Shown here one piece after another: positions 42,472 to 51,380 of a stretch of 64,000 nucleotides of DNA; the first letter of the stretch is position 1; every line of letters starts with the position of its first letter. Source of the stretch: UBA3839 sp963627995 (lineage in GTDB: Bacteria > Bacteroidota > Bacteroidia > Bacteroidales > Bacteroidaceae); NCBI GenBank assembly GCA_963627995.1, contig CAVGCV010000013.1, positions 1-64,000 on the forward strand, given 5' to 3'. The position numbers and the translations under genes are program-made. The notes under the pieces are model-generated. The model was given only the letters and a program-made list of their open reading frames with translations. It did no database searches and had not been told where the DNA came from.

Positions 42472-44511
42472 ATGAAGAAACTGCTACGACATTTGTCTTC
42501 CTGCGGGCAGTCCGCCGGAAGAGGCTGGCCGCTCCTGCTCGCCCTGGCGCTGTCCGCGCTGTGGGCCGCGCCCGCGCAGGCCGAGTACTACGCCCTGCGG
42601 ATTTGCGGCGTGCAGGTGACCGACGAGAACAAGGACAAGCTGTCCTCCTCCATCCTCGGCGTGAAGAGCGGGACGGTCACCTACAACCCCGCGACCAAGA
42701 CGCTGCGGCTCAAGAACGCCCGCCTCGAGACGGGCGACCAGTGCATCGAGAACGCAGGCGTGGACGGTCTGACCGTCGAGGTGGAGGGGACGTGCCGGAT
42801 GACGTCCGACTACAGGAACGGCATTCTCCTGGATGCATCCACCACCATCACGGGCGTGGAGGGGACTGCGGCCCCCTCGCTCGTCATTTCTGCCTCGAAC
42901 GCCGGTGTCTGGGCGCGCGACGGCACTTCCTGCACCATCAGCGGCCTCGACCTCACCGCAAAGGGCGCCTATGGCATCGCGGGCAACAACGGCCAGACCC
43001 TCTTCATCAAGGACGCCACCGTGCGCGCCACGGGGACGTGGGGCAGCATCTGCGACTTCTCGTTGGTGACGCTCGCGGGCTGCTATGTGCTCACGCCCGG
43101 TGGCGCGGCGTTCCACAACGGCACGCTGAGCAAGGACGGCGGGACGGTGACCGCCGAGGCGGTCGTCGGCAAGAAGTATGACCTGAAGGTTTGCGGCGTG
43201 CAGGTGACCGACGCGAACAAGGACGACCTCTCCGCCGTCTCCGGCGTGACGGGCACCGCCGCCTACGACTCCCACGCCAACAAGCTGCGGCTCAAGGGCG
43301 CCACCATCAAGTCGTCGAGCATCGCTTGCATCCAGAACAGCATAGCCCGTCTATCCATCGAGGTGGAGGGGAAGTGCAAGATGGAATCCAACGCGATTTG
43401 CATTTACATGGACGCATCCACCATCATTGAAGGAAAGTCCGGGGCTGTAGCCCCCTCGCTCGTCGTTTCTTCCGGCAACTGCGGCGTTTACGCGGGCAAC
43501 GGCGCTTGGTGCAACATCCGCAGCCTCGACCTCACCGCCACGGGCAGGTGGGGACTCGCGGGCAACGACGGAAAGAGCGAGGTTCTCGCCATCAAGGACG
43601 CCACCGTGCGCGCCACGGGGACGGAAGGCAGCATCTGCGACTTCAAGTGGGCGAGCCTCGACGGCTGCTATGTCTTCACGCCCGAGGACGCGGCGTTCGA
43701 CGGCGGCACACTGAAAAAGGACGGCGAGGTGGTGACCGGCGAGGTGCTCATCGGCAAGAAGTATGACCTGAACGTTTGCGGCGTGCGGGTGACCGACGCG
43801 AACAAGGACGACCTCTCCGTCATCGCCGGCGTGAAGAGCGGGACGGTCACCTACAACCCCGCGACCAAGACGCTGCGGCTCAAGGACGCCGTCATCGAGC
43901 CGACGGGCAACACCGCTTGCATCGAGAACAAATACGTGGACGGGCTGACCATCGTGGTGGAGGGGAAGTGCAGGATGGAGTCCAGTGACGGGACTTGCGT
44001 TGACCTGTCCGTATCCACCGTGATCGAAGGAAAGTCCGGGGCTGAAGCGCCCTCGCTCGTAATTTCTACCGGAGGCTACGGCATTCATCTGGATTCCGAC
44101 AGTCACAACGCCATCAGCGGCCTCGACCTCACCGTCACGGGCAAGTGCGGAATCACGGGCAGCTGGGCAAACGGCGAAGGATTCCTCAGCATCAGGAACG
44201 CCACCTTGCGCGCCACGGGCGAGGAAGGCAGCATCCGATTAATCCCGAGTTTGTGGCTCACGGACTGCCAGATCGTCACGCCCGCTGGCGCGGCGCTCAT
44301 CAATGGCACGCTGAGAAAGGACGGAGAGCGGGTGAAAGACGTGCTCATCCTCCCGGACAGCCACCCGTCCGTGGGCATCGGCACGACGGCCGGCGACACG
44401 CCCCGCCGCGAGGGCGTCTACACGCTCTCGGGCGTACGCCTCACGGCCCCGCTCGACCAGCTGCCGCGCGGCGTCTATGTCGTGGACGGGCAGAAGGTGG
44501 TGAAGAAGTAA
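42472..44511 (+). CDS. Secreted protein with three ~200-residue repeats
   Basis: Function unknown; paralogue of the preceding gene. 679 residues: signal peptide (GRGWPLLLALALSALWAAPAQA), three units starting near residues 40, 236 and 431 (YALRICGVQVTD, YDLKVCGVQVTD, YDLNVCGVRVTD), and the same tail (YTLSGVRLTAPLDQLPRGVY). Near-identical DNA blocks, for example around CTGCGGCTCAAG and the VTD region, show recent duplication or gene conversion between units. Likely surface or secreted through a C-terminal signal; a ligand-binding or adhesin-like role is only a guess from the repeat layout. Confidence 0.85.
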   Translation: MKKLLRHLSSCGQSAGRGWPLLLALALSALWAAPAQAEYYALRICGVQVTDENKDKLSSSILGVKSGTVTYNPATKTLRLKNARLETGDQCIENAGVDGLTVEVEGTCRMTSDYRNGILLDASTTITGVEGTAAPSLVISASNAGVWARDGTSCTISGLDLTAKGAYGIAGNNGQTLFIKDATVRATGTWGSICDFSLVTLAGCYVLTPGGAAFHNGTLSKDGGTVTAEAVVGKKYDLKVCGVQVTDANKDDLSAVSGVTGTAAYDSHANKLRLKGATIKSSSIACIQNSIARLSIEVEGKCKMESNAICIYMDASTIIEGKSGAVAPSLVVSSGNCGVYAGNGAWCNIRSLDLTATGRWGLAGNDGKSEVLAIKDATVRATGTEGSICDFKWASLDGCYVFTPEDAAFDGGTLKKDGEVVTGEVLIGKKYDLNVCGVRVTDANKDDLSVIAGVKSGTVTYNPATKTLRLKDAVIEPTGNTACIENKYVDGLTIVVEGKCRMESSDGTCVDLSVSTVIEGKSGAEAPSLVISTGGYGIHLDSDSHNAISGLDLTVTGKCGITGSWANGEGFLSIRNATLRATGEEGSIRLIPSLWLTDCQIVTPAGAALINGTLRKDGERVKDVLILPDSHPSVGIGTTAGDTPRREGVYTLSGVRLTAPLDQLPRGVYVVDGQKVVKK

Positions 44512-44556
44512 CCACACGACGGAGCAGGCACGGCACCGTGCCTGGCCGCCACACGC

Positions 44557-44600
44557 AGGGCCGCCCCTCTCTCCCGATGGAGACGGGGCGGCCCGTTGTG
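44557..44600 (+). terminator. Intrinsic terminator of second repeat-protein gene
   Basis: GGGCCGCCCC (44558-44567) pairs with GGGGCGGCCC (44585-44594), followed by GTTGTGTTTG. The roughly 75 bp from the stop codon on are almost the same as after the first paralogue. Confidence 0.75.
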
Positions 44601-44654
44601 TTTGCTTGGAATACAATCCGACGGGGTTTGGAAGCTCTATATACACGCCTCTCT

Positions 44655-44710
44655 TTATCTTGTTATCTTGTTATCTTGTTATCTTGTTATCTTGTTATCT
44701 TGTTATCTTG
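44655..44710 (+). repeat. Octanucleotide microsatellite (TTATCTTG) x7
   Basis: Seven perfect tandem copies of TTATCTTG, 56 bp, in an AT-rich pocket between a terminator and a methyltransferase remnant. Eight is not a multiple of three, so copy change would shift a reading frame, but no convincing gene crosses it now. Confidence 0.95.
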
Positions 44711-44735
44711 AACTCAAGAAAAGGGATACGCGTTC

Positions 44736-44767
44736 TTTGTCAAGTTATGGAATTCTATTATTTTTGC
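44736..44767 (+). promoter_or_regulatory. Bacteroidetes-type promoter (-33 and -7) before methyltransferase remnant
   Basis: TTTG (44736-44739), 19 bp, TATTTTTGC (44759-44767): full consensus. It begins 25 bp after the octamer repeat and points at the 44800 fragment. Confidence 0.7.
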
Positions 44768-44799
44768 GTTACGGAATCAACCTGCCTCGAGACACATGA

Positions 44800-45048
44800 A
44801 TGAGAGTCAAAAGAAATCTATCATCCAAGAGAGGACAGACCTTCCCGGACGACTGGGACTTTGAGGGGACGGTGAGCGAGAAATACAAGCAGATAGGCAA
44901 CGCCGTGCCCGTCAACCTTGCGTGGGCGGTGGGACGTTCCCTGATTCACCTACTCAACGACATCCAGCGGGCATGCCCGACAGAGGCGCACGACTGCACG
45001 GATGCCGTCGGCAGAATCATTGCAAGCCATGCGCTAATGCAGCAGTAG
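44800..45048 (+). pseudogene. C-terminal remnant of C5 cytosine DNA methyltransferase
   Basis: 82-residue frame. FPDDWDFEGT and YKQIGNAVPVNLAWAVGRSL are the end of motif IX and motif X of C5 methyltransferases (pattern QxGNxV). The catalytic PCQ and ENV motifs, the SAM-binding FxGxG motif and the target-recognition region are absent, so it cannot methylate DNA alone. It starts right after a consensus promoter, as if an internal deletion joined the 5' region of the gene to its last codons. Its AT-richer surroundings hint at an acquired gene. I found no partner restriction enzyme. Confidence 0.75.
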
Positions 45049-45112
45049 CCGTTTTGCCGCGCCGAAAGGCCTTTTTTACGCGCGCAGGAATAAATCAAGA
45101 GGAAAAAAGCCG

Positions 45113-45121
45113 TAATTTTGC
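45113..45121 (+). promoter_or_regulatory. -7 promoter element for BASS transporter gene
   Basis: TAATTTTGC (TAnnTTTGY), 68 bp upstream of the ATG at 45189. Confidence 0.5.
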
Positions 45122-45188
45122 AGCCGCAACAAACACACTGGGGCAAGCGGCGGATGGCCTTGGCGGCGCGCCCCACCTACACGGCACA

Positions 45189-46154
45189 ATGAGAATCATT
45201 CGTTTCTTGAAAAACTGGACACTGCCCGTGTCCATCGCCGCCGGCACGGCACTCTACCTCCTGTTCCGCTTCACGCCGCAGCTCGACGCGGCGGGCGACG
45301 CGCTCAGCCCCGTGTTCGACGTGGCGTTCCCCCTCTGCATCTTCCTGACCCTGTTCGTGACGTTCGCCAAGGTGAACTTCCGCAAGATGCGCCCCGTGCG
45401 CTGGCATGGCTGGCTGATGGGGGCGCAGGTGACGCTGGTGGCCGCCAACGTGGGCGTGGTGCTGGCGGTGAGGGACAACGAGGAGCAGAAAATCCTGTGG
45501 GAGTCGGTGCTGGCGTGCGTCATCGGGCCGTGCGCGTCGGCCGCGCCCGTGGTGACGGGCAAGCTGGGCGGCGACATCAACGCCATGACGACCTACACGC
45601 TGCTGTCGAGCCTGCTCTGCGCGCTGACCATCCCGGCGGTGTTCCCGATGGTGGAGAAGGTGGCGCACGTGACGTTCGCGGCGGCGGCACTGCTGATTCT
45701 GCGGAAGCTGGCCGTCGTGCTGCTGCTGCCCCTGCTGCTGGGCTGGGCGGTGCGCCATTACGTGAAGCCCGTCCACCGGTACATCCTGCGCCACCCCGAC
45801 CTGGGCTTCTACACGTGGGGCGTGGCGCTCGCCATCACGACGGGCATCACGGTGAAGAACATCATGCACGCCCACACGTCGCCGGGACTGCTGCCGTGCA
45901 TCGCGGCCGCGTCGTTCGCCGTGTGCGTGCTGCACTTCGCCATCGGCCGCGCCATCGGGCGGCGGCACGGCGCGCAAATCAACTGCGGGCAGGGCATGTT
46001 CCAGAAGAACACGTCGATGGCCATCTGGGTGTCGTACATGTACCTGAACCCCGTCGCGTCCATCGGAGCGGGCTGCTACGTGCTGTGGCAGAACATCATC
46101 AACTCCTACGAGATATGGGAGCAGCGCGCCGGAAAACTGAAAGTTAAGAACTGA
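45189..46154 (+). CDS. Bile acid:sodium symporter (BASS) family transporter
   Basis: 321-residue inner-membrane protein with about nine or ten hydrophobic segments. Start at ATG 45189 (MRIIRFLKNWTLPVSIAAG). Family features are LACVIGPCASAAPVVTGKLGGD in the first crossover region and NCGQGMFQKNTSMAIWV in the second. BASS proteins use the sodium gradient to import organic anions; many bacterial members carry pantoate, pyruvate or similar acids and not bile salts, so the substrate is open. Alone between a methyltransferase remnant and trpS. Confidence 0.82.
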   Translation: MRIIRFLKNWTLPVSIAAGTALYLLFRFTPQLDAAGDALSPVFDVAFPLCIFLTLFVTFAKVNFRKMRPVRWHGWLMGAQVTLVAANVGVVLAVRDNEEQKILWESVLACVIGPCASAAPVVTGKLGGDINAMTTYTLLSSLLCALTIPAVFPMVEKVAHVTFAAAALLILRKLAVVLLLPLLLGWAVRHYVKPVHRYILRHPDLGFYTWGVALAITTGITVKNIMHAHTSPGLLPCIAAASFAVCVLHFAIGRAIGRRHGAQINCGQGMFQKNTSMAIWVSYMYLNPVASIGAGCYVLWQNIINSYEIWEQRAGKLKVKN

Positions 46155-46182
46155 AATAGCATCGGTGTCGGCTGAATTGACT

Positions 46183-46191
46183 ACCTTTGCA
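46183..46191 (+). promoter_or_regulatory. -7 promoter element for trpS
   Basis: TACCTTTGC (TAnnTTTGY), 68 bp upstream of trpS. Confidence 0.55.
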
Positions 46192-46259
46192 GGACGTTAG
46201 CGGGACCAAGCCGCCGACTCCCCCGAACCCCTTTTATCACGCAAACACACGGACACACC

Positions 46260-47249
46260 ATGGACATCGTACTCAGCGGCATCCGCCCCACCGGAAACCT
46301 GCACCTCGGCAACTACTTCGGGGCCGTGCGCAGCTTCGTGAAGATGCAGAACGAATACCAGTGCTACTTCTTCATTGCCGACTGGCACTCGCTCACCACG
46401 CACCCTACCCCCGAGGACATACAGAACTCCGCCCGCACCATCCTGGCGGAATACCTGGCCTGCGGCATCGACCCCGACAAGGCGACGATTTACGTGCAGA
46501 GCGACGTGCCCGAAACCATCGAGCTGTACCTCTACCTCAACATGAACACGTACATCGGCGAGCTGAGCCGCGTGACGACGTTCAAGGAGAAGGCGCGCCA
46601 GCAGCCCGACAACGTGAACGCGGGCCTCTTCACCTACCCCACGCTCATGGCTGCCGACATCCTGCAGCACCGCGCCAAGTGGGTGCCCGTGGGGAAGGAC
46701 CAGGAGCAGAACATGGAGATGGCGCGCAAGTGCGCCCGGCGCTTCAACAACATCTACCGGACGGAGCTGTTCCCCGAGCCGCAGAACTTCTACTTCGGCA
46801 ACGAGGCACTGAAGGTGCCGGGGCTCGACGGCAGCGGCAAGATGGGCAAGAGCGACGGCAACTGCATCTACCTGTGCGACGACGAGAAGGTGGTGCGCAA
46901 GAAGGTGATGCGCGCCGTGACGGACAACGGGCCGCAGTCGCCGAACAGCCCGAAGCCCGAGGTCATCGAGAACCTCTTCACGATGATGAAGATTGTGTCC
47001 GAGCCGGAAACGGTGCAGTTCTTCGACGAGAAGTGGAACGACTGCACCCTGCGCTACGGCGACATGAAGAAGCAGCTCGCCGAGGACATGGTGAAGGTGC
47101 TGAACCCTATCCGCGAGCGCATCAAGGACTATTCGTCGAACCGCGAGCTGCTCGACAGCATCGCGCGGAAAGGGGCGGAGAAAGCGCGGGAGAGCGCCGC
47201 CGCCACACTGCGCGAGGTGCGCAAGACCATCGGCTTCAGAGTGTATTGA
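46260..47249 (+). CDS. trpS: Tryptophan-tRNA ligase
   Basis: Class I aminoacyl-tRNA synthetase, 329 residues, cytoplasmic. HIGH motif region SGIRPTGNLHLGNYFGA at the N-terminus (PTGNLHLGN), FIADWHSLTTHP near 40, and the KMSKS counterpart GKMGKSDGN near 195. Full length and typical of the compact bacterial form. 19 bp upstream of mazG, so probably co-transcribed. Confidence 0.97.
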   Translation: MDIVLSGIRPTGNLHLGNYFGAVRSFVKMQNEYQCYFFIADWHSLTTHPTPEDIQNSARTILAEYLACGIDPDKATIYVQSDVPETIELYLYLNMNTYIGELSRVTTFKEKARQQPDNVNAGLFTYPTLMAADILQHRAKWVPVGKDQEQNMEMARKCARRFNNIYRTELFPEPQNFYFGNEALKVPGLDGSGKMGKSDGNCIYLCDDEKVVRKKVMRAVTDNGPQSPNSPKPEVIENLFTMMKIVSEPETVQFFDEKWNDCTLRYGDMKKQLAEDMVKVLNPIRERIKDYSSNRELLDSIARKGAEKARESAAATLREVRKTIGFRVY

Positions 47250-47268
47250 AGCCCAACACGACAAGGCG

Positions 47269-48096
47269 ATGCATACGAGAGAAGAGAAAATGGAGGCGTT
47301 CGGGCGACTGCTCGACGTGCTCGACAGGCTGCGCGTGGAATGCCCGTGGGACAGGAAGCAGACGAACGAGAGCCTGCGGCCGAACACGGTGGAGGAAGTG
47401 TACGAGCTGTGCGACGCCCTGATGAAGGACGATGCCGGCGACATCTGCAAGGAGCTGGGCGACGTGCTGATGCACGTGGTGTTCTACTCGCGCATCGGCG
47501 AGGAGCAGGGACGCTTCGACGTGGCCGACGTGTGCCAGAAGCAGTGCGACAAACTGATTTTCCGCCATCCCCACGTCTATGGCGACGCGGTGGCGGAAAG
47601 CGCGGGCGACGTGCTGCGGACGTGGGAGCAGATCAAGCTGCGCGAGAAAGACGGCAACAAGACGGTGCTGAGCGGCGTGCCCGAGGCGCTGCCCTCGCTC
47701 ATCAAGGCCTACCGCATCCAGGACAAGGCGCGCAACGTGGGCTTCGACTGGGAGGAGCGGCGCGACGTGTGGAAGAAAGTGAAGGAGGAAATCGGCGAGT
47801 TCGAGGCGGAAGTGGAGCACATGGACCGCGAAAAGGCCATCGACGAGTTCGGCGACGTGCTGTTCTCGCTCATCAACGCGGCGCGCCTCTACCACATCAA
47901 CCCCGACAACGCGCTGGAGCGGACGAACCAAAAGTTCATCCGCCGCTTCAACCATGTGGAGCAGCGCGCCAAGGAGGCGGGACGGTCGCTGAACGAGCTG
48001 TCGCTGGCCGAGATGGACGCGCTGTGGGCGGAGGCGAAAAACGTTAAAAAAGAAGCGCAATCTGTTAAAAGCCAGACGGAGGACACGACGGAGTGA
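47269..48096 (+). CDS. mazG: Nucleoside triphosphate pyrophosphohydrolase MazG
   Basis: All-alpha NTP pyrophosphohydrolase that removes non-canonical or excess nucleotides. The 275-residue protein has two MazG halves: the first with CPWDRKQTNESL and VEEVYELCDAL...KELGDVLMHVVF (the EExxE and ExxD metal ligands), the second with EEIGEFEAEVEH and DEFGDVLFSLINAAR. The linker RHPHVYGD is typical. It follows trpS by 19 bp. Confidence 0.95.
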   Translation: MHTREEKMEAFGRLLDVLDRLRVECPWDRKQTNESLRPNTVEEVYELCDALMKDDAGDICKELGDVLMHVVFYSRIGEEQGRFDVADVCQKQCDKLIFRHPHVYGDAVAESAGDVLRTWEQIKLREKDGNKTVLSGVPEALPSLIKAYRIQDKARNVGFDWEERRDVWKKVKEEIGEFEAEVEHMDREKAIDEFGDVLFSLINAARLYHINPDNALERTNQKFIRRFNHVEQRAKEAGRSLNELSLAEMDALWAEAKNVKKEAQSVKSQTEDTTE

Positions 48097-48106
48097 GAAT
48101 ATGCGC

Positions 48107-48115
48107 TATCTTTGC
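48107..48115 (+). promoter_or_regulatory. -7 promoter element for DUF4468 gene
   Basis: TATCTTTGC (TAnnTTTGY) just past the mazG stop and 67 bp before the next ATG. Confidence 0.5.
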
Positions 48116-48182
48116 AGAAAGGCGCAGGCGCAAGCGCGTTGTGCCGCCAACATTCAAACTCCATGACCAAAGACTGAGAACC

Positions 48183-48830
48183 ATGATGAAGAAACTGATA
48201 ATCGCCGCCATGGCGGCCTTTCTGCCCCTCTGCGCAAGCACGGCCAGCGCCCAGGGGCTGTTTTCCAAGAAACAGCCGAAAGGACGGCAGGACTTGTCGG
48301 CCTACATGCAGGGAGCCGTGACCGAAGAAAGCAGCAAGGTGGTGTTCCGGCAAGTGGTGGACGCGCCGGGAAAGACCAAGAGCCAGCTTTTCCAGAACCT
48401 GCAGCAATGGGCGAGCTTCCGCTATATGCCCAACGCCATCCAGGGCGAATGGAACGACGACAACTATTTCCACAACTTCGACTTCGCCAAGGTGCTGACC
48501 GCCGAAGCGGGCAGCGGTGTCATCGAATGCCAGGCCGACGAGGAAATCGTGTTCACCAACAAGACGCTGGCACGCGATGCCTCGCACATCAACTACACGC
48601 TGCGAATCACGGTGGCCGACGGACGCGTGGAGGCCGTGGTGAGCAACATCGCCTACACCTACAACCTATCGGACACGCCGTCGCGCATTGCCGCCGAGGA
48701 CTGGATTACCGACAAGGAGGCCATTTCAAAGAAAGGCACTTTCTACAAGGGCAGCGGCAAGTTCCGCGTCAAGACCGTCGACCTGAAGAACCAGCTCTTC
48801 AAGGAAATCGGTGAAGCTGCCTCGAAATAA
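48183..48830 (+). CDS. DUF4468 domain-containing exported protein
   Basis: 215 residues with a signal peptide (MMKKLIIAAMAAFLPLCASTASA). The body matches the DUF4468/TBP-like fold seen in Bacteroidetes exported proteins: VVFRQVVDAPGKTKSQLFQ, an ISYTLRI-like strand here reading INYTLRITVADGRVEAVV, and YNLSDTP. Function unknown. It begins a stretch with the small membrane protein and the porin-like gene, 40 and 314 bp downstream. Confidence 0.8.
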   Translation: MMKKLIIAAMAAFLPLCASTASAQGLFSKKQPKGRQDLSAYMQGAVTEESSKVVFRQVVDAPGKTKSQLFQNLQQWASFRYMPNAIQGEWNDDNYFHNFDFAKVLTAEAGSGVIECQADEEIVFTNKTLARDASHINYTLRITVADGRVEAVVSNIAYTYNLSDTPSRIAAEDWITDKEAISKKGTFYKGSGKFRVKTVDLKNQLFKEIGEAASK

Positions 48831-48870
48831 GGAGCGCCCATAGCCGAGGAACACCACCTTTCAGACTGAC

Positions 48871-49134
48871 ATGCAGACCGACGACATCGACAAAATCATC
48901 GCCGAAGCCCTGAACGAGGGCAAGCAGAAAGAGAGCAAGTGGCATCGTCCAAAGCACGACAAGCGGAATACAGACCGTGCGCGGCGCATTCTGAACGCCG
49001 CATTCATGCTGGGCTTCGTGGCCGCCATCGCCATCTACTTCCTGCTGCCCGAGCAGCGCGTGCTGTTCTTCTGCGTCGGCTTCGGCGCATTGATTCTCAA
49101 AATCGTGGAGTTCGTCCTGCGATTCATGTTCTGA
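48871..49134 (+). CDS. Small two-helix membrane protein
   Basis: 87 residues, unknown function. A charged N-terminal half (AEALNEGKQKESKWHRPKHDKRN) is followed by two hydrophobic helices (MLGFVAAIAIYFLL and VLFFCVGFGALILKIVEFVL) joined by a short PEQR turn, so an inner-membrane hairpin. Start is ATG 48871, 40 bp after the DUF4468 gene. A hypothetical protein that keeps good codon structure and is probably real. Confidence 0.75.
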   Translation: MQTDDIDKIIAEALNEGKQKESKWHRPKHDKRNTDRARRILNAAFMLGFVAAIAIYFLLPEQRVLFFCVGFGALILKIVEFVLRFMF

Positions 49135-49184
49135 CAGAGCCGGCACACGCGCTCTGTCTTCCTTTACTTCATCAGGAGCAGTTC

Positions 49185-51248
49185 ATGCAGAAGCCCACAA
49201 AACTTCTCTTCTTTTCCTTGTGCCTGCTGGTGTTGGGTGCGCCTGACGCGTGGGGGCAGCGCATCGTGGGCGAGCTGGAGAGCAACGCCGACATGAGCAT
49301 GGTGCCGGGCGACACGATTGACGGCGGCTCGCAGAAAGGGAAAAAGAAAAAGCGCGTGCCCACCGAGGTGCGCGCATGGACTGTGGACCCCATGTTTGGG
49401 AATAGGACGGAAACCTTCGTCGACACGCTGCGCCACCAGTTCCAGAACAGCGACCACAGCGAGGGACGAATCGGACAGTACAACACACTGGCCAACCTCG
49501 GCTCGCCGCGCCTCTCGCGCCTCTACATGGAGCGTGCAGACAATGAGGACTTCATCTTCGTGCAGCCGTTCGACCAGTTCTATGTCAGCACCGAGCGCTT
49601 CCGCTACTACAACACGAAGTCGCCCTACATGAACCTCACCTACAACTGGGGAGGCTCGAAGAACACGGGCAGCGACCATTTCCGCGCCCTCTACACGAAC
49701 AACGCGGGCAAGCGGCTCAACTTCGGCGGCATCTACGACTACTTCTACGGGCAAGGCTACTACGCCGGCCAATCGACATCGTTCATGAACGCCACGGCGT
49801 TCGCCTCGTATCTTGGCGAACGCTACGACTTCCACTTTCGCTACACGCACAACTACATGAAGATGGGCGAGAACGGCGGCATCACCGACGAGAAGTACAT
49901 CACCAACCCCGAGGGTCAATCGACGCAGTACAAGTCGGACGACATGCCCACCAACCTCACCAAGACATGGGGCAAGCAGGAACACGACATCGTATTCTTC
50001 AACCAACGCTACCATGTGGGCTTCACGCGCATGGAGGGCGACTCGACCCACCGCCGCGCCGTGTTCGTGCCCGTCACCAGCTTCTTCCACACGCTGTCGG
50101 TAGAGAGTTTCCGCCGCACCTACATCGCCCACAACCGCCCGATGGCGTTCCACAGCTACGACTTCCTGCCAGGCGACTCGGCCAACGACCACCACAAGAT
50201 GGTGCAGGTGAAGAACCTGTTCGGCGTGTCGCTGCGCGAGGGCTTCAACAAATACGCCGTGGCCGGACTGAACGCCTACGTGGGGCTGCGGAACACGCGG
50301 CACACGCTTCCCTCGCTGCTTGTGAGCGGAACGGACTCAACCATCGCATCGGCCCGCTACGACATGAGCGACGTGCTGGTGGGCGGACAGCTCATCCGCA
50401 CGCAGGGCAAGGCGGTACACTACAACGTGGATGCCGAAATCGTCGTGGCGGGCGACTATGCCGGCGACCTGCGCCTGAAAGGACACGGCGAGCTGAACCT
50501 CCCCCTGCCGGGCGACACGGCACAGGTGGCGGTCGATGCCCTTGCCACGCGTGCAAAGCCGAACTTCTACTACGAGCACTTCCACGCGAAGCACGCATGG
50601 TGGGACAACGACATGAGCCCCGTCACCCGAACCCGCATCGAGGGGCGCGTCACGTTACCCAAGACGCGGAGCGTGCTGACCGTCGGGATAGAGAACGTCA
50701 AGAACTACACCTACTTCGCCAATGACGGGACTTCTGCGACCGCCAGCGACGGAACGGCCATCGTGACCAACAACGCCGTTGCGCGGCAGTGCGGCGACAA
50801 CATCCAAGTGGTCAGCGCGCGCCTGCAGCAAGACTTCAAGCTCGGGCCGCTCCACCTCGACAACGACATCACCTACCAGACGACCACAGACAAGGACGTG
50901 CTGCCACTGCCCACGCTCTCCACCTACCACAATCTCTACCTCGACTTCAAGATCGCGAAGGTGCTGAGTTGCGAGCTCGGCGCTGACGTAAAGTTCTTCA
51001 CTGAGTACTATGCGCCCGACTACTCGCCCGTCATCGGACAGTTCACGACGCAGAATCCCGGCAAGCGCATAAAGATTGGCAACTACCCGCTCGTCAGCGC
51101 CTACGCCAACCTTTCGCTCAAGCGCACGCGCTTCTACATACAATACTACCACATCAACCAGAGCGACGGCCGCTACTTTTGGGCTCCATTCTACCCGATG
51201 AACCCCAAGGGCCTGCACTTCGGAATTAGTTGGAATTTCTACGATTAG
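49185..51248 (+). CDS. Putative outer-membrane porin
   Basis: 687 residues. Signal peptide (MQKPTKLLFFSLCLLVLGAPDAWG), then many alternating hydrophobic/aromatic strands (LTYNWGGSKNTGSDHFRALY, YDFHFRYTHNYMKMGE; quoted in part) and a C-terminal aromatic residue region ending FGISWNFYD, suited to a beta barrel. It fits the Bacteroidetes 'putative porin' family (PF14121-like) by length and by the early DPMFG and FYVSTERFRYYNTKSPY segments. Substrate unknown. A charged KGKKKKR stretch lies near residue 46. It is 50 bp after the small membrane protein. Confidence 0.82.
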   Translation: MQKPTKLLFFSLCLLVLGAPDAWGQRIVGELESNADMSMVPGDTIDGGSQKGKKKKRVPTEVRAWTVDPMFGNRTETFVDTLRHQFQNSDHSEGRIGQYNTLANLGSPRLSRLYMERADNEDFIFVQPFDQFYVSTERFRYYNTKSPYMNLTYNWGGSKNTGSDHFRALYTNNAGKRLNFGGIYDYFYGQGYYAGQSTSFMNATAFASYLGERYDFHFRYTHNYMKMGENGGITDEKYITNPEGQSTQYKSDDMPTNLTKTWGKQEHDIVFFNQRYHVGFTRMEGDSTHRRAVFVPVTSFFHTLSVESFRRTYIAHNRPMAFHSYDFLPGDSANDHHKMVQVKNLFGVSLREGFNKYAVAGLNAYVGLRNTRHTLPSLLVSGTDSTIASARYDMSDVLVGGQLIRTQGKAVHYNVDAEIVVAGDYAGDLRLKGHGELNLPLPGDTAQVAVDALATRAKPNFYYEHFHAKHAWWDNDMSPVTRTRIEGRVTLPKTRSVLTVGIENVKNYTYFANDGTSATASDGTAIVTNNAVARQCGDNIQVVSARLQQDFKLGPLHLDNDITYQTTTDKDVLPLPTLSTYHNLYLDFKIAKVLSCELGADVKFFTEYYAPDYSPVIGQFTTQNPGKRIKIGNYPLVSAYANLSLKRTRFYIQYYHINQSDGRYFWAPFYPMNPKGLHFGISWNFYD

Positions 51249-51301
51249 CCCCCGTTTTCCGCAAAAATCCGCAGAAAACCGAAAAATTCTCCGCGAAACG
51301 C

Positions 51302-51333
51302 TTGGCAGTTCTGCCAAAAGCGAGTACCTTTGC
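51302..51333 (+). promoter_or_regulatory. Promoter of tRNA-Asp gene
   Basis: TACCTTTGC (51325-51333) matches the -7 consensus; TTGG at 51302-51305 lies 19 bp upstream as a -33 box. A TTGGCAG/CTGCCAA inverted repeat (51302-51317) overlaps it and may terminate the porin transcript. Confidence 0.65.
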
Positions 51334-51380
51334 ACTCGCAAAAGAAAACAGGGCTGTCCCCGATTCGATTGCAGAAACAA

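Noticed and set aside
44596..44803. Small hydrophobic frames across the (TTATCTTG)7 repeat
   Set aside because: They consist mostly of the translated repeat (LSCYLVIL...), have no conserved part and no convincing start; treated as chance frames.
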